Shown: positions 24,001 to 33,989 of the stretch, piece after piece
How the letters are laid out: each line of letters begins with the position of its first letter
Numbering within the stretch: position 1 is the stretch's first letter
Assembly (NCBI RefSeq): GCF_000003815.2
Contig: NC_049994.1
Coordinates: forward strand, 18,295,685-18,359,684
Source of the DNA: Branchiostoma floridae
Lineage: Eukaryota > Chordata > Leptocardii > Amphioxiformes > Branchiostomatidae
DNA length: 64,000 nucleotides
Reading direction: 5' to 3'
The notes under the pieces: model-generated
The model's input: only the letters and a program-made list of their open reading frames with translations
Database searches by the model: none
What the model was told of the DNA's origin: nothing
Program-made: the position numbers and the translations under genes

Positions 24001-26570
24001 ACCCCCTGCGACCTTTCACCGATGTTGTGTTGGTAATAATATCGCCAAACGGACCATTGAAAGCGGCCCTTGTTCCGAGAAGGTTTCCTATTGTCATGCG
24101 ATTCGTAGGTTCCAAATTAAAACGGAGGCATGCCAGAACTCGGGCACACAAGGAGATCCATAATTGCAATCACCCTACAGGGAATATGTTGTGGATTCTG
24201 ACTCGTCGCCTTGACAACGTTGTCTAAACAAGCGATCAATGTTGGTTTGTTGACGAAGTGGAGACCCAAAGATGGTTGAAGAGTGTAACAGTTTTGGTCT
24301 CTGTTTACCTTTGCATGATAGCCCTTAGCGGGGAGGTCGGGGACCTTCTCTAGTAGGAGGTTCTTTTGTTCGGGTTTCTGTGACTTGAGGAATAGTGCTA
24401 GCCTCTACCAGGCTCCGTGGATCGGTAGAATCATTATCCTCACCAAAAAACGTACTCTTCTGGCCGGCTAACTCCCCTAGCGTACTATGGACTCTATTGG
24501 TCCAATTTCTACAATTAGACCACCGATCCACGAAGCCTGGTAGAGGCTAGAATAGTGCCACTATGCAAGCATGTCAGCTCCAAGTAGATATGGGGTTTCA
24601 GTTGCTTTGCACGTGTACAGTGGAACGCAAAGAGAGAGAAACCACCACTGAATAGACACTCAACATGGTCTAAAGAATACCGTCAACGCAAAGTTTGTAT
24701 TGATTCGTAATTAATACCAATTAGTGGCAATTACAGTACAAGTACTATCATGTGTCACTGGTGGGTTCTCTCCCCAGTGGGCTCAAGACGTGGGTCTCCC
24801 AAGCTCAGGCAAAAGAAAGTCTTTCTTAACGTCCGTGGTTCTCCTGAAAGGAAAACCGACTGCAGTTCTCCTATTGTCATGCAATACGTCGAGCACCTCT
24901 TCGAAAATAAGCCCCTACCAAGTTCTACAGGCCGGCTAACTCCTCTGCCATTTTATTTGTTTAATCAAGGACGTTATTTAATTAGCCAATTTCTACTACC
25001 GTATGATGCAGATCCTACTAATTATCTAGCGAGCTGTGGGGCATGTAGAATCCACTCGGAAATGCAAATCGTCGCCAGAAGAAAGGAAAAGCACACAAAC
25101 TCGCCGCTAAAGCGATAATTACGTAAACGTGTTGTTACGTGTTCAGAAGACACACAATAGCGAGTTGCCGCTGATTTACAAGATAAGCTATGGAAGGGCT
25201 GATGACGAGGGTCATTAGGGGGGGTGAGAAGTCGAGCGCCCCCTCGAAAATGTAAATCGTCGCTAAAGGCACCTAAAAGTGCCGCTAAAGCTGTTGAGCA
25301 TGTAGAGTCTACTTGGAAATGCTAGAAGAAAGGGAGGGCACATAAACGCACCGCTAAAGCGATAATTACCTAAACGTGTTGTTTTGACGGTGTAGGAAGA
25401 CAAACAATTAACAATAATCACTGATTTACAAGATAAGCTATGGAAGGGCTGATGATGAGGGTCATTAGGGGGGGTGAGAAGTTGAGCGCCTCCTCGGAAA
25501 TGTAAATCGTCGCAAGAAGCACCGAAAAGTGCCGCTAAAGCGATAATTACCTAAACGAGTTGTTTTGACGGTGTCAGAAACAGACAATGGCGAGTAACCA
25601 CTGATTTACAAGATAAGCTATGGATGTAGCCGATGATGAGGGTCATTAGAGCGAGGTGTGTAACTCTGATGAGCGCTTTTGTTCATTAGGAGTCTATAGG
25701 GCTAAATAAACACGGTTTAATGGATGATCTTTAATGGATTATCTCGCCTGGAAAATACACATCCCAAGTACTAGTAATAGTGTAGAATTACTCTCCACTA
25801 GAGTTTGTTTATGATTTAGGTTATGAATACTACACATGTCACTGGGAAAATAGTAGAAATTGGCTAAACAAACGGACAGCACCCAAGAGGATAGGAGTTA
25901 GCAACTGTACAGTGTTTATTGGATATTCTCCAAGCAGAGGTTTCGGTGGGGGAGTCGGGTCCAGGTCACAACAAAGATATGCTTACAAACATACACATAG
26001 TAGTACGTGTATAAATTATGTTTCAAACAAAATCTACACCTCACTAAACGATTTTCTCTCCTTTCTCCTCCCCAGATCTTCCGCGAGTCCCGGATGCAGG
26101 AGGACGTAAAGTCCCGGATGTATGACGAGGCCGTGTATTTCGCGGCACCAGTAATAGTGTTCGGGTTGATCCTGACGGAGTGGTTCTGTAAAGGTCGTGA
26201 AGACCTCGCGTCAAACGTGCGAGCAGAAGCCATGATCCACGATTTCCTCACAGTGTACGACATGTTGGAGCTGGTAGCGACCGGGAGAGACACTGAGGTG
26301 TACGAGTCTTATTGGATATACGCTGTTTACGGCGTGGCGTTTGTCAGCATGTTCAAGTTCGTGCCAAGAGCGCCTTCCTGTGACTACAGCCACCTGGCGA
26401 AGCCGTACTTGATCGTGAACTTGGCGCTACACGAGGTGCCGTACTGCGTGGTGAGGATAGCACTCATAGCGCTGTTTGGACTCAAGCAGGGAAAACTTAT
26501 TTATCCGCTGAAGAACTTCTTGGCGATCGTGTTCCGGTTGTACCAGCTACATGATCCCACGGATTTCTGA
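9068..26570 (+). CDS. TMEM26: TMEM26-like multi-pass membrane protein (3 exons)
   Basis: Coding exons are 9068-9423, 19058-19130 and 26076-26570 (924 nt, 307 residues). All introns are GT-AG: donors GTAAGG and GTGAGT, acceptors ATTCCAG and CCCCAG. Phases agree across both joins. About seven hydrophobic segments are seen: two in exon 1, one in exon 2 and four in exon 3. The last exon carries the best family signal: a YDMLEL stretch, then VVRIALIALFG, then LKNFLAIVFRLYQL. This order and spacing resembles the C-terminal half of vertebrate TMEM26. TMEM121 has a similar plan but matches the KNFL..LYQL end less well. Vertebrate TMEM26 is somewhat longer, having a C-terminal tail absent here. The start ATG has a weak context; Met-9 is an alternative. 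Biochemical function is unknown in the family. Both introns are full of MITEs. Confidence 0.72.
9668..9794 (-). repeat. Repeat shared in inverted orientation with 17341-17466
   Basis: About 125 bp matches the reverse complement of 17341-17466 almost base for base (key words TTACTTGCAAGTTGTAGGC, TGGTTACCAGGC). The distant copy lies inside a MITE with its own ends; this one has no such ends. Confidence 0.75.
11412..12042. repeat. Imperfect tandem duplication, about 350-bp period
   Basis: The 11412-11742 block is repeated at 11766-12042. Shared words: ACTCCCCTGGAAAA, TATTAGCCAGC, TTGTCGGCGGCCGGTA, AAACAAATCGTTCAGTGGC and GCAAACTTGTCGTACAACCC. Non-coding. Confidence 0.75.
12387..12503. mobile_element. 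Foldback MITE, near-perfect palindrome, 8-bp target duplication (family C)
   Basis: The whole 117-bp element is close to one palindrome. TACTCTCCAAGCGGAGGTCG leads in, the complement leads out, and both arms carry GACTACTAGTATAT-type sequence around a short A/T-rich centre. It is flanked by CACCAGAA at 12379-12386 and 12504-12511. Confidence 0.8.
12766..12962. mobile_element. Mutator-like MITE, copy A2 (9-bp target duplication)
   Basis: Same ends as the copy at 7334-7532. It is flanked by CAAACAATG at 12757-12765 and 12963-12971. Confidence 0.85.
13596..13807. mobile_element. MITE of the 'GCGGT' family, copy 2
   Basis: Starts TACTGTAAATG and ends CATTTACAGTA. It is packed with TTCGCGGTGG and its complement. 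Confidence 0.7.
13983..14259. mobile_element. Family C MITE (14144-14259) with an outward inverted repeat
   Basis: 14144-14259 has ends TACCCTCCAAGCAGAGGTCG / CGACCTCTGCTTGCAGAGTA and an 8-bp duplication GCCTGAGT (14136-14143, 14260-14267). Its interior (14186-14233) is the reverse complement of 13983-14034 just outside, including CTCATTAACGTGTAAATA. Confidence 0.65.
14457..14640. mobile_element. Family C MITE, degenerate copy
   Basis: Inverted ends CTCCAAGCAGAGGTTCG / CGAACCTCTGCTTTGA. The interior carries GTTTTTGACGTGTTTT-like sequence seen in other copies. No clear target duplication. Confidence 0.55.
14957..15159. mobile_element. Family C MITE, ends CCCAAGCAGAGGTTGAT
   Basis: Inverted ends CCAAGCAGAGGTTGAT / ATCAACCTCTGCTTGG followed by AGAGTA. 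The 200-bp interior has no coding potential. Confidence 0.6.
15593..15656. repeat. Hairpin, GATCGCAAGCACACG stem
   Basis: A 15-bp exact inverted repeat (GATCGCAAGCACACG / CGTGTGCTTGCGATC) around a 34-base loop. Probably a transposon remnant. Confidence 0.6.
17027..17514. mobile_element. Long family C element with passenger sequence
   Basis: 488 bp with ends TACTCTCCAAGCAGAAGGTT / AACCTCTGCTTGGAGAGTA and an exact 8-bp duplication CTCAGCAG (17019-17026, 17515-17522). It is much longer than other copies. Its right half (17341-17466) is the inverted copy of 9668-9794, and the middle reads as a Lys/Arg/Gly-rich frame with no recognised domain. Confidence 0.75.
17659..17822. mobile_element. Mutator-like MITE, family B, degenerate
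   Basis: Ends TAGCGTCTACCGACTCC and GGTGCCTGGTTGTGGCTA resemble the TAGCCTCTACCAGGCTCC family. The subterminal GTCGTTGGAAAATAGCAGAAA is also family-like. Target duplication is unclear. Confidence 0.55.
19562..19775. mobile_element. Mutator-like MITE, family B
   Basis: Ends TAGCCTCTAGCAGGCTCC / GGAGCCTGGTAGAGGCTA, with inner arms AGAAATTGGCCAAATA / TATTTGGCCAATTTCT. 214 bp, non-coding. Confidence 0.7.
19991..20395. repeat. Direct duplication, about 205-bp period
   Basis: Two blocks share GGAAGGCTAATTGA, GGTAACAATGAGGAATGCAG, GGTGAACTTGTCGAAAAG, TAATATTTTGGAGTCAAAAC and CACAGATCTTCTTT. Confidence 0.75.
20812..21001. repeat. Short tandem repeats of TGTATGTTGATGTAGCGAAG type
   Basis: Three imperfect units of 60-80 bp share TTGTATGTTGATGTAGCGAA and TTATATATCTAGTC. 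Confidence 0.65.
22507..22587. repeat. 16-bp minisatellite, five copies
   Basis: Five essentially identical units of GATTTCGGAACATAGG. Because 16 is not a multiple of 3, open frames across it are repetitive artefacts. Confidence 0.9.
23429..23597. mobile_element. Family C MITE with imperfect 8-bp duplication
   Basis: Ends TACTCTCCAAGCAGAGGTTC and GAATTCTGCTTGGAGAGCA. Flanks GTTAATCT / GTTAATAT are 7 of 8 identical. The interior has a TTTTCGTTTTCGTTTTG / CAAAGAAAACG inverted core. Confidence 0.65.
24399..24549. mobile_element. Mutator-like MITE, family B, 9-bp target duplication
   Basis: Ends TAGCCTCTACCAGGCTCCGT / inverted counterpart with GAAGCCTGGTAGAGGCTA. It is flanked by GAATAGTGC at 24390-24398 and 24550-24558. 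Confidence 0.8.
25057..25680. repeat. Three-copy tandem repeat, 180-250 bp units
   Basis: Units share AAATGCAAATCGTCGC / AAATGTAAATCGTCGC, CCGCTAAAGCGATAATTAC, CTGATTTACAAGATAAGCTA and GAGGGTCATTAG. Non-coding, in intron 2. Confidence 0.75.
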
Positions 26571-27180
26571 TGGACCAAAGAGCGCAGGATGTGGAAACTT
26601 CCGAAAAACAAACAAACAAACAAACAACAACAAACGCGACATTACAGACTTCTGATGGACCAGAGCGCAGGACGTGGTACAATAATATGGAAACGTTTCG
26701 AAAGTAAAACCATGAAAGACTTGTTATTTGACCAATCAACAAAGAGGAGACGAAGAATCAGCAGGAACATCGCTTCCAACAATACCAAGAACTTGAAGGG
26801 ATTTGGCATTAGGGGCCAGGTTTCCTCTGGCATGTTATCTGTCCATTTCAGTATTTGCCAAATTGTACTCTTTCCAGCGACATGTATAGCCCGATAGAGT
26901 CTTAAGTGCTGGTGCTATTTTGGATAAATCATAGCCTCTAAACAGACATCTTGGGATGTCTGTTTAGATGTTTAGATGTCTTGGACAGTAGCCAAAGTAT
27001 CATCCAGATTCCTAATAGGCTATAACTACCGGGAATATACTAGTACATATTGAATAGGATTAGAGAAGATTAACAGGGGTAGGAATTTTACAGTGTTTTT
27101 TTTTTCAACAAACTAGATACAGATCTAGTATGGTAGAGACTGCAATTCCTCCCAACAAAACACTCCTCCGGGCATCCCTT
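26571..27180 (+). other. 3' flank / UTR of the TMEM26-like gene
   Basis: A short direct duplication (TTCTGATGGACC..GAGCGCAGGA, at 26565 and 26650) covers the stop-codon region. A perfect hairpin with a 13-bp stem and 4-base loop (CTAAACAGACATC / GATGTCTGTTTAG) lies at 26938-26967. No AATAAA was found close by. Confidence 0.5.
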
Positions 27181-27183
27181 GAC

Positions 27184-27879
27184 TAGTCTCTACCAGACTC
27201 CGGATCGCTGGAAAATCGTAGAAATGGAACAAACAGAGAGGAATATAACCGGCCAGGGANNNNNNNNNNNNNNNNNNNNNNNNNNNNNNNNNNNNNNNNN
27301 NNNNNNNNNNNNNNNNNNNNNNNNNNNNNNNNNNNNNNNNNNNNNNNNNNNNNNNNNNNNNNNNNNNNNNNNNNNNNNNNNNNNNNNNNNNNNNNNNNNN
27401 NNNNNNNNNNNNNNNNNNNNNNNNNNNNNNNNNNNNNNNNNNNNNNNNNNNNNNNNNNNNNNNNNNNNNNNNNNNNNNNNNNNNNNNNNNNNNNNNNNNN
27501 NNNNNNNNNNNNNNNNNNNNNNNNNNNNNNNNNNNNNNNNNNNNNNNNNNNNNNNNNNNNNNNNNNNNNNNNNNNNNNNNNNNNNNNNNNNNNNNNNNNN
27601 NNNNNNNNNNNNNNNNNNNNNNNNNNNNNNNNNNNNNNNNNNNNNNNNNNNNNNNNNNNNNNNNNNNNNNNNNNNNNNNNNNNNNNNNNNNNNNNNNNNN
27701 NNNNNNNNNNNNNNNNNNNNNNNNNNNNNNNNNNNNNNNNNNNNNNNNNNNNNNNNNNNNNNNNNNNNNNNNNNNNNNCGTGCTGTTCCCTGGCCGGTTA
27801 TATTCCTCTGGCCGGCTTACTCTTTTGATTTGTTTCATTTGTAGGCTTTCTCCAGCGATCCGGAGTCTGGTAGAGACTA
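27184..27879. mobile_element. Mutator-like MITE, copy A3, interrupted by an assembly gap
   Basis: Both ends match the family (TAGTCTCTACCAGACTCC and its complement). It is flanked by TCCCTTGAC at 27175-27183 and 27880-27888. The interior 27260-27778 is N, probably an assembly collapse at the hairpin, so true length is unknown. Confidence 0.8.
27260..27778. other. Assembly gap (N)
   Basis: 519 N inside a hairpin-forming transposon. Frames read through it have no meaning. Confidence 0.99.
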
Positions 27880-27889
27880 TCCCTTGACT

Positions 27890-30590
27890 AGCCTGCTGTT
27901 GACAGACAAAACCAGGCCAATTTTTCAGCGACCTAAGGTTCTTGATGGCGACTACAATTTACCCACCAAAAACCACTCCTTTGGGCATTTCTTCTCAAGA
28001 TCTGAAACTTTCAAACCCTTCCGTTGACAGACAAAACTAGGCCAAACCCCACAACACAAGCCACAGCCTGGCAACGTGGTCGGCATATTTCCGCACTCCC
28101 GGGAAGTATGTAGTGTCCTCCAGGTCAGGCTATCAGCACAGAAAGCCAGCCCCAGTACGTGCTCTCTCGCCCTTCTGAGCGGTTTGCACATCTCCGCTGT
28201 CGTGTTCGGCATGCCTCCACATTCCGACTTATTTGATCCAGACCTCCGCCTGTCTAGGGTTCAGCGACCCTCTCCATATATTACTGTAACCCCGGCTAAT
28301 TATATCGTAAACACCCGGTAAATGTGTGCGGGGAAAAATCAATTTGGGCTGGCTCGAGTCGTCTATCAGTTGGCGAGGCTCCCGTTGGGGGTACCGGTTA
28401 CAGAGGGCGTGGGAAAAGGGTACGAAAGGGGGTTAGGCGGAAACAAGTTTCTTATCAACGTGAAAGAGTTACTGATAACATGGCATGCCCCACATGATTC
28501 GGGGATTGGGTTTGATCGTTTGACAACGATTAAAGTTGACTAAAGCAAGACTCATCTGTAGGGACTGTCCGCGATATGGTGGGGAGGGGTTGCCGCAAGG
28601 CTCATCAGTAGGGACAGTTCAGAAGGAATGTTAGGGAGTGGTTGTAATTGCTTAGGGACGATTCTTTCATACTTACTGGGGTGCTATACAAATAGAAAAA
28701 TTAAACATTTCATATGCATGGAGTCTCTTAAAACTAAGCCTGTCCTTAAAAAACGTATTCCCTCAAATGTCAACAACAGAAAATGATTTCTTTTGGAGAG
28801 GCAAAGAGAGAAATGTATCCCTTTGTTAAAACTGTGTACAAGAGAAAATAATAATTTATAAGAGGGGCACTGGGCAGTGAAAATAAGTTGACGTAATATC
28901 TTAATTTCTACCAACTGGGAGGCTGTCTGGCTACTGTTTCTGCGCTCAACATCGCTTTTTATGATGTAATGCAATCTAGAAACCCAATCAATATTGGAAC
29001 GTGTTTTATGTGAATTTTTTAGCGTTACGCTTTTGATTCATTTCTGCAATTCTTTCATCTTTTTACTTGTATACTCTCCAAGCAGAAGTTAGGACATCAA
29101 GGAAACAGTGCAAATAGAAAGCCCGCCAAAAAAAGGTCAAAAACTCCAGTGCCGAACTTCTACTTGGAGAGTACCACTTGCGTAACTCAATTGATTGTTT
29201 TTTTTTAGAATTGTTTTATTTTTACTAAATCAATCGGACTTACATTCTAAATGAATTAAATGATACGTAGATATTTTGATTCTTAAAATATGTTCATAAC
29301 AATGGAATTCAACAATACCTTCAAATGATTTGGTAAAAAATGTTTTCCCAATAGTAAAACAGGATTACTTTTTAACCACAGTCTTGCGAGTCATGTAAAA
29401 ATGTTTGTATGTATGTGTATACAATTGTGAATACTGTTGATATGTGCACAAATATATATTATAAACTAACAATGCAACAATATAATATTTTAATACCATG
29501 TACAACAAGATTAAGGCGTGTAAATATTTCATTCCCCCGAAAAAAAGATAACATTAACTACCTCCTTGTTATAACGTCATGTGCGATTTGATATGTACAT
29601 TTGTGCCTATGTATATATAAAATATACTTTGTAAAATCTTGCGCATTCGGTGTTTTGTTTTATTTGTTTGAGCAAGAAGATAAGAGAGACCGCGAGTGTA
29701 AAGCGTAACCCGTTTGTTCTGTCAAGTGCTGTCACAGTGATGCATAGCTACGTCGCGTTTTGTACTGTGTGCGCCGTTTAACCACAAAAACGGCACATGC
29801 TAGTAAAAGGAGGGGTTCCGTCATAAAACACATGGGTCCACTTGGAAGTACAGTATGTAGTCTATAAACTACGAGAGAAGAGACTCGGGAGCTATATTAC
29901 GGCTGGATACCTGGCTATCTATAAACGTCTGAAAATACCAACATTTTACAGTCATACTAAACGTCAGAATTAGACCCAAACAAAAGGCGTAGTTAACTTT
30001 CACTAGTGTCTGCTATGAGACTTTTCTAAGCGTCTTCGATGAAATAGCACTTCTTAGCGGAATAAAGCAGCAGTGCAGAATATAGCAGGCAACACATCCA
30101 TTGCCAAAAGCACACCGTACTGCATCTGTCGACTTATCATCAAAATGATCAAATAAACACTGATACAATACGCCCTTCTGCATGTAGATCACTGCGCACG
30201 TGAATCTTACACCATCATCAACATCGTTCAGCCGGAATGTACCAGTGAGGTAGTGTATTTAGATAAAGTTTTTCCAGTGTGACCTATCCTACAAATAAAT
30301 CTGTAAAAGCTGTTATAGAAGCAACTGCATCTCCATTGTTGAACAAATGGTGAAATAGCGTTCTCTAGCGACAAACAGCAGCACTGCAAAAAGTCATACT
30401 CTGGAACTAAATTCTAAAACACTGCAAAGCCAAAAGCAACTAACCTAAAATCTGCAACATCTAAGTCATTCTATTAACAAACAAGGGAATGCTGAGAAAT
30501 AACTGCTACTTAGCTACAATGGTAAACATTATTACCATGGTGCGATAGTTGTCCGTTGCGTACGTTGCGTTATAACTCCCGCTCTGGATG
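27890..30590. other. Intergenic DNA
   Basis: No supported gene. Open frames around 27950-28320 lack a family signature. A short direct repeat (GGCTCATCAGTAGGGAC type) lies at 28550-28625, and a family C element at 29072-29173. Confidence 0.4.
29072..29173. mobile_element. Short family C MITE
   Basis: 102 bp, ends TACTCTCCAAGCAGAAGTT / AACTTCTACTTGGAGAGTA. Only ACTTG is shared by the flanks. Confidence 0.65.
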
Positions 30591-30599
30591 GTCACGTTG

Positions 30600-30865
30600 C
30601 CGAAAGGTGTAAACAATGAGGTAATGATTGAACTTTATCCCTATGATATTTACCAAAGTCATAAGACTGCTGACTGAGGTATGACGCAATGGAAAGTCCC
30701 ACCTGAGTCGGAGGGAAACACAGAAGTTTTGCTGACACACAGACTTTTCGATAAACCAAATCTACAGAGGGTGAACCAAGCAGTGCAGGGAGAAATAGAC
30801 AGCTCACTACCCAGGTAGGTTCACAGCTGTGGAATCTCAGGCATCCAGGTGAGACTTAGACAAGT
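30600..30865 (+). promoter_or_regulatory. kappaB module 1 (promoter/first-exon-like repeat)
   Basis: First of seven related modules. It has GTAAACAATGAGGTAATGAT, an A/T-rich spacer, then GGAAAGTCCC (30691-30700, reverse complement GGGACTTTCC, the classical NF-kappaB site). It then has TAGGTTCACAGCTGTGGAAT and a donor-like CATCCAG|GTGAGAC near 30850. Promoter function is inferred. Confidence 0.5.
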
Positions 30866-31079
30866 CTATATCCATTCATGGGCTACAGAGGAATTACTCT
30901 TACTTGTTCTGTTTGATCAGTGGATTAATGCACCTTACGCGTATGCCTTGGAGGCACATCGGGCCCTTCTGGTCCACCTTGCACGGTTCTGAGCTTCTCT
31001 TTTTGCTCTGTGCAGAGGCTTCTAGGTCTGTTATTCTCTTCGCCAAGAAGAGTATGAGATTGCTGACTTGGGTCTGTAT

Positions 31080-32110
31080 GTAGGTCAACAGCATATAACT
31101 CGAGAAATTGTGGATGGAACTTTGTGATTTTTGGTAGGTGTGTAGCAGTTGTCGAAAGGAATGCCAAGTTTGAAAACGGTTTACCCGGCGTTTTCCTACG
31201 GTACTGCAGCGAGCTTGGTATGTTTTTTGCGGTTTGTTTTTGGCAGCATAAGTCAAAATCTAGCTGGGCGATTTTCACGATACTTGGTAGGTGTGTAGCG
31301 GTTTTGGAGAGGAAGGTCAAGTGCGAAAATGGTTTACCTGGCTCTTACCTATGGTGCTGTAGCGGGATTTGTATGTAAGTGCGTTTGTCTGTATGCAAGA
31401 TAACTCGAGAACCCTTGAATGGATCCTGATTATATTTGTTAGGTGGATTGGGGTTAGGAAAACGAAGGTCAAGTTCGATAATGGGCACCCTAGTGGCTGC
31501 CTAAGGTACTGCAGCAAAACTTTTAATTTTGGTACTTCGTGTTCTGGACATGCTGTGGTCATGATTTTTGAGTGGTAGATAGCCCTTGGAACAGAGAGTA
31601 AGTGCTGTGAGTTTGTACCCCCTAGCGGCTTTTTGGGAACTGCAGGCACCGATTTCCGTTCAAACTTTGGACGAGGATAACTTGAGAACGTGTAAACAGA
31701 TCATCAGGATTTTCGGTATGTAGATAGAATGAGTGATGAGACCTATACAATGTTATACTAATTATTCAAATCAGTAGCTAATTTGCATAATTAATGAGGA
31801 AAGTTCATAAATCCATGCCAACAGCATATAACTCAAGAAGCTGTGTATGGATTTTCATGACATTTAGTGTTTAAGTAGCGGCTGCAGAAAGAAAGGTTGT
31901 GTTCGAAAATAGTTGACGTAGCATTTTCCGTTAGGACGGTAGCGGGCCGAGTGTGTGCGTCCGTTTGTTTGTGGAATGCATAACTCGAGAAGCCTTGAAA
32001 AAATCCTGATGATATTTGGTAGGTGGGTAGGGGTCAGGAAAACGAAGATAAATTATGATAGTGGGCCCCCTAGCGGCTTCCTAAGGTACTGCAGCAAAAC
32101 TTATTAACAG
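31080..32110. repeat. Array of 130-165 bp 'ATAACTCGAGAA' repeats
   Basis: At least six diverged units share ATAACTCGAGAA, TTTGGTAGGTG(T/G)GTAG, AAGGTCAAGTTCGAAAATGG-like and CTAAGGTACTGCAGC words. Related fragments appear near 42420-42500. Non-coding. Confidence 0.7.
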
Positions 32111-33190
32111 AAATAAACTGTGCTCTATATATCTCATTTTGACCTATATCTATGGACACAGCTGTTATACAGATGGTTTGCTGGAGGACGCCCTTACACT
32201 GGGGACAAAGTCTAAATTGACAAGCATGAAATTCTGATTGACCAGGGATGCTACCAGGTCATCTGTCAAGTCACAGTCTGGTTTTGGTAATGTTTCTGTG
32301 TTTTTGAGGAACACAGTTCATGTAGTCATTTGCTATTTAGTAATACATGAATAAGACCTTAAAGTCTTAAATAAAGGCATGATTATTTGGCGAAGAGATG
32401 GGTTTGTGTTGAACTCTAGTTATGTTTGACCTCAATGTATGTCTTGGTCTTCTAGCAAACAGGCTGCTTGACTTGGAGTTATCCCTCAAGAGTAAAGAAG
32501 GTTATTTTGTTTATATACGCGGTAGACGGCCACGTGGCTTAGCAAGATGCATATCCAGACAGATCTAATTGATCCACTTACACCGGGAAGGACCCCTACT
32601 TTTCGATTTGTGTGCCGGATTCTTTACAGGGCTTGAGGCGTGTGTCTCCTCAAACACGGGACCTCCATTTGAACGGGACCGTTACGCCACGTTACCCCAC
32701 TTTCGGACCGGCACTAAAGCCAAAAATATGAAAAGGAAAGGGTGCTAGTGTGTCTCCCTGTAGGTCCCTTGTTAATGTTAAAGATACTATTATCAATACA
32801 ATATTTCCAACTTTTCACCAGTTGGTAGACCTCCAAAAAGCTATATTCCTGTTAAAATCACAGAACCCACTAGTAATTAAAGACGTGGGACTTTTCATCA
32901 GCCACTGCCCCCAAAGAAGAAGTCAAACCTCCCAGTAAACAATGTAGAATCATGTATATAGATAGCTGTTTAGAATAGACACTTGTTACTTTTTACTGTC
33001 TGTACCCTTGCGATTAGCCTACGGGCATGGATTTGCAAGTTAATAGATTTGTTGTTTTTGTTTTTATTATTCTACAGCAGTTAGTATACATGATATTCTT
33101 GACCTTTAAATCTCAGATGAATCAATAAACCTTGAATGTATCACTTGTTCATAATTTTGAAGTAAGCTGTCGAATTTGGGTTTACCTAAC
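32111..33190. other. Intergenic DNA, nothing recognised
   Basis: No coding segment or clear repeat structure seen. Confidence 0.35.
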
Positions 33191-33340
33191 GTTAACAGGA
33201 CAAAGTGGTAAACACATGAGGTAGTGATTCACCTTTACCCCTGCTGTATTTACACACAGTCATGAGACCGCAGGCGTACACGTACACAGGACTGCGTGGG
33301 AAGTCCCAGTTATTTCATACTAGGCAAATAAAACGGCTGA
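33190..33340 (+). promoter_or_regulatory. kappaB module 2
   Basis: GTAAACACATGAGGTAGTGAT, then TATTTACACACAGTCATGAGAC, then GGGAAGTCCC (33298-33307; GGGACTTCCC on the other strand, a full match to GGGRNNYYCC), then CAGTTATTTCATA. Nearly the same order is found at 60900-61045. Confidence 0.5.
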
Positions 33341-33989
33341 CAGTTTAGTTTTATCAAAACGGTTTAAATTATCATGAACATTTATCTGTTGGAAGAAATC
33401 TCTATGGATAAATTGAGCTTTACAGCTAGGATTTCCTTAAACGTTTCAAACTGGCTACTAGTAGGGTTAGTGCTTTGAATTCTTGCCATTATACTATGAA
33501 GCACGTAGAGCCTGTGAATAAATTGATATAAGCATGCACAATCGACCTGCAAAGCATATGTGTTCTTTGCGCTCCATTTTTGCGGAGACTTGGTTTCGCG
33601 TTAGAGGAAAATAGATGTTTTGTGGTGTTTTAATTTCGCGGTTGAAACAATAATCTCTGTAATACGGTGGTAACGCATTGGAAACATATTTGTAGTGTCA
33701 TGAATTTTCAGTGGGGAGCTAAAAAAGAAACACTATAAGAAGTACCATTTATTGATTCTATTCATCATTATTCATTCTTGAACTAACATGTACAGTTCCT
33801 GGGAGAATCTGGCGAATTTCTCAAGGCAATAGAGCTACCAGTGTATGCAGAAACATTCCAATCTCCAACTAGGCAGATTACAGATGTAGGAAAGGGTCAA
33901 GAGAATCAGCAGCTGGCCAAATATAAACATTTGTTAGTGATAGTATACATGAGTTCTTTAATGCACACATTGTAGCAGGCCTGATATTC

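Larger units (their letters stand above)
19131..26075 (+). other. Intron 2 of the TMEM26-like gene (repeat-rich)
   Basis: A 6.9-kb intron. Besides the repeats listed separately, 20400-20810, 21000-22150, 22590-23420, 23600-24390 and 24560-25050 contain only short open frames without splice-bounded coding signal. A half copy of family C lies at about 20700-20805, and solitary CTCCAAGCAGATG ends at about 21866 and 21945. Confidence 0.55.

Noticed and set aside
25057..25680. CRISPR-like direct repeats
   Set aside because: Units are long, diverged and without regular spacers, in a eukaryotic intron.
9068..26570. TMEM121 as the identity of the three-exon gene
   Set aside because: The plan is similar, but the VVR..ALFG and KNFL..LYQL signature fits TMEM26 better.
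27125..27844. Long open frames across 27.1-27.8 kb
   Set aside because: They run through N bases and transposon arms.
27952..28321. Overlapping open frames on both strands with moderate length
   Set aside because: No domain, no splice context and no family resemblance.
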